Assembly: GCA_944389555.1 (NCBI GenBank)
Contig: CALXMU010000004.1
Coordinates: 98,795-162,794, forward strand
DNA: 64,000 bases
Source of the DNA: an uncultured Alphaproteobacteria bacterium
Lineage (GTDB): Bacteria; Pseudomonadota; Alphaproteobacteria; Rs-D84
Direction of reading: 5' to 3'
The number at the start of each line of letters is the position of its first letter. The stretch's first letter is position 1. A program made the translations under genes and the position numbers. Shown piece by piece: positions 60,155-64,000 of this stretch. The notes beneath the pieces were generated by a model, which had not been told where the DNA came from, did no database searches, and saw nothing but the letters and a program-made list of their open reading frames with translations.

Positions 60155-61870
60155 TTAGATAGTGTAATATCCGTATATACTTATGGATAAAACGTTCGTT
60201 GGTAATTGTTCTGTACTAGAAATAGTCCATGGTGCATTTATACAATTATGTTCGCTTCCTAGTATATTTATTGAAATGTCGCCGTTATAACCCGTAGATG
60301 ATTCATCATATATTTCGGTCGGTAAAGAAGCGCGTTTACCATTTATGTACAATGTTTTAGTATTTAGTACACGCGCAGATATTTTTCTGATGCGTAAAGT
60401 CTTTGTGTTGTGTCCGGATGCGCGTAGCGGTAACGCCGATGCGGTATAAGAAAAATTATATTGATCCGCATCAACCAAAGCGTCAGTAGAAAATTTTTCT
60501 AGATAAAAATTTTCATTACGTTGAACGACAACATAAGTAACACCTTTTATAGAAGCGACGGATTTAAATGTCCCTAGCGTTTTATAACGTGCCCACGCAG
60601 AAATTCCAAGTGCTGAATTTTGGTTTAATACAGCCATATCACCAGAGTTCATGACTACGAATAATTGCCTTAAATCCTCGTTATAAGATAAATCTATTGG
60701 GTTTTGCATTAAGTGCTTGGCTTGTGTACACAGGTCTTTAGCGTTATAATTTTCGCCTAATGCGTCTAAAGATAATTCTCTAATATCTTTTTTGTTACTG
60801 GATATAAAGACAGTTTCTCCTTCTATTTTTTGCGGTGGTAAATATCTTGATGATATGCTGCCAACAGAAGTATGCTGCTTTATGTCAACTGAAGCAGGAG
60901 TAAGTGGTTTGTTAGAAATGGCCCATTCTCCTGTATTCGTCATTATCTGTAAATTATCGCTGCTAACAATGGTACAGATTTGTTGGCGCTGTTCTGATAG
61001 CAAAGTTAAAAATATTGCTTCATCATCTAATCCAGTACCTACATTGAAATTGTTGTGTCGACCGACTTTTGACATCCATATACCGCCGGGCCAAGATTTG
61101 GAACCGCCAAAAACAAGTCTGTCTTGGTGAAAAGTTATGCTGCAAGGCCAACCGCGACGGGGGCTGAATGCGGCTTCATACCAATCTGTAACAGGAGAGC
61201 CAGGTAAAGTAAATTGGCTATTTGTGTAGGCGTATATTTCTCTTGGACCTATGTATTCTGTTACTTGCCATTGGTTGTTTAATAGTAATAGCTGCCCGCC
61301 GACGTTCTCTTCCGTCCAGAAGTCCTTATTTGTCTTTAACGTAGCATAATTATTACCTGCGTCATTTTGGGTGACGAATATTTTTATACCTTCTGCATCT
61401 TCAAATTTCATAAAAGGTATATTTATTGTCATATCTTCATCGTTTCGTTCAAATTGAAATAATGTCAGAACGAACAGTTCGCCGTCTTTTTTAAGTATGT
61501 AAGGTTGATAGTCTGGATGAACGAATATCATCGTATCAAAACGTTGCGCGTATTGTATTCGCGGGACGTCAGTAAATTCCCAAGGTACTAAAATATCTCT
61601 GACAAAAGCGTCATCTTTGTACATTAAAAGATGACCATCAGTTAGAACTAACAGGTAATTTTCTGTTTCGCTGACAGAAAAAGGAATAAGCCTGGCGGTT
61701 GAATCTAATTCTGTAACGGTTTGTAATCCAGGGCGTCTTTTAAGTCCACCTCCTGCAAGAACATCCATATTTTCTAACTTTGATAATCCGTTTAAGTTAT
61801 CGCGCGCAAAAAAATCCGGTGAAACTTCGCCGTCGGCGAAAGAATTTTGAGTTTTTATGAAATCTGCCAT
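60155..61870 (-). CDS. Tail tubular protein B (gp12-like)
   Basis: 571 residues, the nozzle of a short non-contractile tail. It opens IKTQNSFADGEVSPDFFARDNLNG and has GLKRRPGLQTV, then beta-propeller-like strands; RLVFGGSKSWPGGIWMSK is typical of the T7 gp12 family. Usual length is 600-800, so this is on the short side. A strong GGAGG precedes the ATG. It follows tail tubular A by 15 bases, the canonical order. Confidence 0.85.
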   Translation of the reverse strand: MADFIKTQNSFADGEVSPDFFARDNLNGLSKLENMDVLAGGGLKRRPGLQTVTELDSTARLIPFSVSETENYLLVLTDGHLLMYKDDAFVRDILVPWEFTDVPRIQYAQRFDTMIFVHPDYQPYILKKDGELFVLTLFQFERNDEDMTINIPFMKFEDAEGIKIFVTQNDAGNNYATLKTNKDFWTEENVGGQLLLLNNQWQVTEYIGPREIYAYTNSQFTLPGSPVTDWYEAAFSPRRGWPCSITFHQDRLVFGGSKSWPGGIWMSKVGRHNNFNVGTGLDDEAIFLTLLSEQRQQICTIVSSDNLQIMTNTGEWAISNKPLTPASVDIKQHTSVGSISSRYLPPQKIEGETVFISSNKKDIRELSLDALGENYNAKDLCTQAKHLMQNPIDLSYNEDLRQLFVVMNSGDMAVLNQNSALGISAWARYKTLGTFKSVASIKGVTYVVVQRNENFYLEKFSTDALVDADQYNFSYTASALPLRASGHNTKTLRIRKISARVLNTKTLYINGKRASLPTEIYDESSTGYNGDISINILGSEHNCINAPWTISSTEQLPTNVLSISIYGYYTI

Positions 61871-61884
61871 TTGCGACCTCCGAA

Positions 61885-62406
61885 TTAAAAACGTGCTTTA
61901 ATAAGAGAAAAGTTTTCTATATTGTTTTGAAGTTTAGACGTAGTGCTATCTATAAATTTCGCCGACTGTAGTTCTGTTTCATATAGCGCGGCAAGCATAC
62001 GAAATACCGTTTGGTCCCCAAGCAAAGGAATGCAAAATTCCATGGCTAATTTGGTTGCAGCTAGAGATATAAAGTAACTAGGGAAATCTTCGGTTGGTAC
62101 TTTTATAATTGCCGTGACGGATATTTTATCGGATGGTGATATAACTTTATTCCCGATAATTTCACCGTTACATTTTAATACGCGTAAGCATTCTGCCGGT
62201 ATAAGAAAATTCCCTTCATCATTTTTTGCAAGATTAAATTGCTTACAGGCAAAGCGCCATGGATGCATAGCCAATAATGTATCTATGACGGAATCGAATA
62301 GAGTGCGTGCTAATTGTGCCGCTGGCGTATCTTCAATAAGAGATGTAATTGGTTTTTCACCTAGTTTTAATAACGCCATTGAACATAAATCTATTTTAGT
62401 ATGCAT
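61885..62406 (-). CDS. Tail tubular protein A (gp11-like)
   Basis: 173 residues, adaptor ring between portal and nozzle. KIDLCSMALLKLGEKPITSL and AQLARTLFDSVIDTLLAMHPWRFA are the hallmark of the gp11/tail tubular A family (ALxxLGxxxI...A..WxFA). The ATG at 62406 lies eight bases after AAAGG; the upstream in-frame GTG at 62415 would overlap the ribosome site. A strong terminator lies between it and the preceding small virion gene. Confidence 0.85.
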   Translation of the reverse strand: MHTKIDLCSMALLKLGEKPITSLIEDTPAAQLARTLFDSVIDTLLAMHPWRFACKQFNLAKNDEGNFLIPAECLRVLKCNGEIIGNKVISPSDKISVTAIIKVPTEDFPSYFISLAATKLAMEFCIPLLGDQTVFRMLAALYETELQSAKFIDSTTSKLQNNIENFSLIKARF

Positions 62407-62435
62407 GAAAATCACCTTTCAAATTTAGGTAGGTA

Positions 62436-62466
62436 TAAAAAAACCGGGGCAAGTGATTCGCCCCGG
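62436..62466 (-). terminator. Terminator between capsid unit and tail genes
   Basis: On the minus strand CCGGGGC/GCCCCGG, then T7 toward 62437. It would let capsid be made in excess over tails. Confidence 0.8.
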
Positions 62467-62476
62467 TAAAGTTCAT

Positions 62477-62704
62477 TTAAGCTAATGCGGCAACGGATAC
62501 ACTTCCACTAACTGTTATTTTTTTAATAGAAGTATTATCAGACCCATTTATGATGATGATGTCGCCGGTATTCATCAATGTTTTTACGTTGTTAAAATAA
62601 CCAGAAGCGGTTATCGTTGCAATTGTTTCATTAGCGCTGTAATGCCACAATGTAAATCCGTTTGCGTACGCAATTACGGATAGATTTTTATTTTGAAACG
62701 CCAT
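62477..62704 (-). CDS. Small virion protein next to capsid
   Basis: 75 residues, all-beta, with no Cys. FQNKNLSVIAYANGFTLWHY and ASGYFNNVKTLMNTGDIIII match a small structural protein that often follows the major capsid gene in podoviruses. It may decorate the head or act in assembly. It lies 47 bases after the capsid stop, with AAGGAA before the ATG, and is followed by a terminator. Confidence 0.7.
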   Translation of the reverse strand: MAFQNKNLSVIAYANGFTLWHYSANETIATITASGYFNNVKTLMNTGDIIIINGSDNTSIKKITVSGSVSVAALA

Positions 62705-62750
62705 TGATAGTTCCTTTACGTTTATTAAGTTTTATGATAAGAAAGTTGAT

Positions 62751-63575
62751 TTAGGCATCAGAGTCTTTGCACTTTATGCGTACGATACCGTTATTATCAA
62801 TCAGAACTGCACCTTGAGACATACTGTTACTGATGAAGTGTGCGGCGCGTTCGCCGTGCCAAGATATATCTGTTTTTACTTCTTGACCGCACGCATGACC
62901 GATGCTTGTGGCGTGATACATAAAGCAATCACGATTTGTGCTTGTCAAAGGTAAATCGTTGTATAATATCCACGTAATACCCAACCATTTTTTAGAAGCA
63001 CCGCCAGATACCAAAGGCAAATCGTTACCTACGTAATCAGCGGAAACGAATTCGTCCATAGACAGCAATTCATTCCATTGATGTACGCCTACTACTGCGA
63101 ATCTGCGGCCGTCGTCCGGAACATCATTCTCATTTAATATTTCTAATGCGGATAATATTAAATTTTTAGTAAGGCCCGTAGAATAATCGCCAACTACTCC
63201 TGTAGATTGTTTCATAGCGGCCACAATCAGTTCATCTGTTTTGCGACCTAAAGCATATGCGCCGGCAGATGCGACAACGCGACGTTCGTCAACGTTGGTC
63301 TTTAATTCATCCAACGCGTCAACCCAGTCACCTGCATAGTAATCTTGCAATAAGCATTCAACAGGTTCGTGGTTTAAGTTCATGACAGGAACTATGCCGT
63401 GACGTGATTTTGTGCTTGCGGTACCGCGACCTACTTTCTGGAAAGTTGTGGATGCGCCTACAACACCTGATTTACTGCGAACTGTGGAACGCAGTTTCGT
63501 GCCCATTTGCTGATAAGCTAAATGAACATCGGCCTCAAATTGTTTTACAAAGACCTGATCTATTGAAACAGACAT
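62751..63575 (-). CDS. Major capsid protein
   Basis: 274 residues. VSIDQVFVKQFEADVHLAYQQMGTKLRSTVRSK at the N-terminus, then FQKVGRG and a HK97/P22-like coat body (FAVVGVHQWNELLSMDEFV; ALIDNNGIVRI). It matches the small major capsid of alphaproteobacterial podoviruses. No separate scaffold gene is obvious; an N-terminal or missing scaffold is possible. AAAAGGA precedes the ATG. The first gene of the virion block; a terminator sits only 24 bases before its ATG. Confidence 0.85.
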   Translation of the reverse strand: MSVSIDQVFVKQFEADVHLAYQQMGTKLRSTVRSKSGVVGASTTFQKVGRGTASTKSRHGIVPVMNLNHEPVECLLQDYYAGDWVDALDELKTNVDERRVVASAGAYALGRKTDELIVAAMKQSTGVVGDYSTGLTKNLILSALEILNENDVPDDGRRFAVVGVHQWNELLSMDEFVSADYVGNDLPLVSGGASKKWLGITWILYNDLPLTSTNRDCFMYHATSIGHACGQEVKTDISWHGERAAHFISNSMSQGAVLIDNNGIVRIKCKDSDA

Positions 63576-63598
63576 TATTAAAATCCTTTTTTATTACA

Positions 63599-63627
63599 AT
63601 AAAAAAAAGACGTAATGAAATTACGTC
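63599..63627 (-). terminator. Terminator/attenuator just upstream of capsid gene
   Basis: On the minus strand GACGTAAT, a 3-base loop, ATTACGTC, then T8. It sits between the upstream region and the capsid ATG, with no promoter after it, so it must be read through for capsid expression. Confidence 0.75.
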
Positions 63628-63717
63628 GATAAGATTTTGCAGTTATGGTTATGCATATAATATGCGCCATATGCAAAAGATGTTGCGGGTCCCATAAGGG
63701 ATTATCCATGTTATACG

Positions 63718-63758
63718 AAATATTCAGTCAGACGTGCGCGTAATCTGACTGAATATTT
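63718..63758. promoter_or_regulatory. 15-bp perfect inverted repeat
   Basis: AAATATTCAGTCAGA (63718-63732) and TCTGACTGAATATTT (63744-63758) with an 11-base spacer. It lies about 145 bases upstream of the capsid ATG. It could be an operator or a strong hairpin. Confidence 0.75.
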
Positions 63759-63761
63759 TAT

Positions 63762-63786
63762 AAAAAAAAGCCCGAGGAAATCGGGC
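63762..63786 (-). terminator. Minus-strand terminator
   Basis: GCCCGA/TCGGGC stem with a GGAAA-type loop, then T8 toward 63762. Confidence 0.8.
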
Positions 63787-63796
63787 AATTAAATAA

Positions 63797-63818
63797 AAAT
63801 CCCCGAAACCGGGGATTT
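63797..63818. terminator. Terminator after histone-like gene
   Basis: AAATCCCC/GGGGATTT around GAAACC, directly after the H1-like stop. Confidence 0.8.
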
Positions 63819-63819
63819 A

Positions 63820-64000
63820 TTATTTTTTCTTTGCGCATGCTTTTTTCGCAGCTGGTTTTTTAGCAGCTGGTTTTTTCGCAGGAGCTTTTTTAGCAACTGG
63901 TTTCTTCGCAGCAACTTTTTTTACAGCTGGTTTTTTCGCAGGAGCTTTTTTAGCAACTGGTTTCTTCGCAGCAACTTTTTTTACAGCTGGTTTTTTCGCA
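63820..64000 (-). CDS. Histone-H1-like Lys/Ala repeat protein, partial
   Basis: The C-terminal 59 residues are inside the window: repeated KKPVAKKAPAKKPA units ending AAKKACAKKK and two stop codons. The start is off the right edge. Lys/Ala/Pro repeats of this kind are found in bacterial histone H1-like proteins (Hc1/AlgP type), which bind and compact DNA. The DNA shows an exact 60-bp period. It does not belong to the virion operon as such, but its terminators separate it from the capsid gene. Confidence 0.8.
   Translation of the reverse strand, partial: AKKPAVKKVAAKKPVAKKAPAKKPAVKKVAAKKPVAKKAPAKKPAAKKPAAKKACAKKK
63871..64000 (-). repeat. 60-bp tandem repeat inside H1-like gene
   Basis: Bases 63871-63930 recur exactly at 63931-63990, a 20-residue period of the Lys/Ala tail. 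Such repeats can change copy number by slippage. Confidence 0.9.

Noticed and set aside
63578..63709. A 43-codon minus-strand frame (MDNPLWDPQHLL...) just before the capsid gene
   Set aside because: No ribosome site, runs through the terminator hairpin and its tail is just the capsid ribosome site in translation.
63871..64000. Regular 60-bp repeats looked at as a possible CRISPR array
   Set aside because: There are no unique spacers; the repeat is coding Lys/Ala sequence.

Overview
The window looks like chromosome of an AT-rich, host- or gut-associated alphaproteobacterium. Evidence for the lineage: alphaproteobacterial gene pairs (lptE-holA, map-radC, a small coiled-coil gene overlapping zapA), a ValRS that reads like the archaeal-type enzyme known from Rickettsia, a single-chain GlyRS, and opacity/OMP-type beta-barrels. 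L-lactate dehydrogenase, a class III (anaerobic) ribonucleotide reductase, a 2[4Fe-4S] ferredoxin and an oleate hydratase suggest a fermentative anaerobe, and an Fe-type superoxide dismutase suggests it also meets oxygen. No strain-level assignment is possible from sequence alone.

Layout. 1-9 kb: proS (cut by the window edge), lactate dehydrogenase, a membrane-bound spermidine-synthase-like protein, sodB, CvpA, envelope proteins, tRNA-Thr and trhP. 9-17 kb: outer-membrane barrels, a glycine-zipper envelope protein, glyS, ferredoxin, BI-1 and lgt. 17-23 kb: tRNA-Ser, valS and a three-gene glycosyltransferase operon behind a strong sigma70-type promoter. 23-29 kb: an OMP, then nrdD / separate glycyl-radical peptide / nrdG with NrdR-like boxes upstream, then an acyl-CoA synthetase. 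29-38 kb: lptE-holA-map-radC between minus-strand envelope genes, two of which carry the same phage-type muramidase domain; zapA. 38-53 kb: parC, rpmG, tRNA-Leu with a duplicated 5' end, an overlooked 39-residue LptM-like lipoprotein, ohyA, small regulators, tRNA-Glu and tRNA-Asp, gap, miaA, a probably frameshifted hypothetical gene, a kinase-like gene, priA, a VirB11-type ATPase, lipoproteins and an FKBP.

53.3-63.6 kb holds the most unusual part: an almost complete podovirus-type virion set (major capsid, small virion protein, tail tubular A and B, internal/tail protein, terminase, portal, Bbp19-like protein, a membrane/coiled-coil protein), all on the minus strand. The terminase is in two separate open genes, ATPase (59180-59782) and nuclease (55005-55853). 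Exactly between them, on the opposite strand, sits a dnaB - tandem-HTH regulator - hypothetical block. The nuclease half and dnaB share overlapping divergent start codons. I see no integrase, primase, DNA polymerase or tail fibre. Three terminator-like hairpins and a 15-bp perfect dyad lie upstream of the capsid gene. This fits a domesticated phage module, possibly a gene-transfer-agent-like system, better than a fresh prophage, though a decayed prophage is not excluded. A histone-H1-like lysine/alanine repeat protein starts the next region and runs off the window.

At least five genes (parC, miaA, the gene before zapA, the VirB11-like ATPase, the LptM-like gene) have a good -35/-10 pair ending 6-9 bases before the start codon and no Shine-Dalgarno site, which suggests a leaderless mRNA class in this genome.
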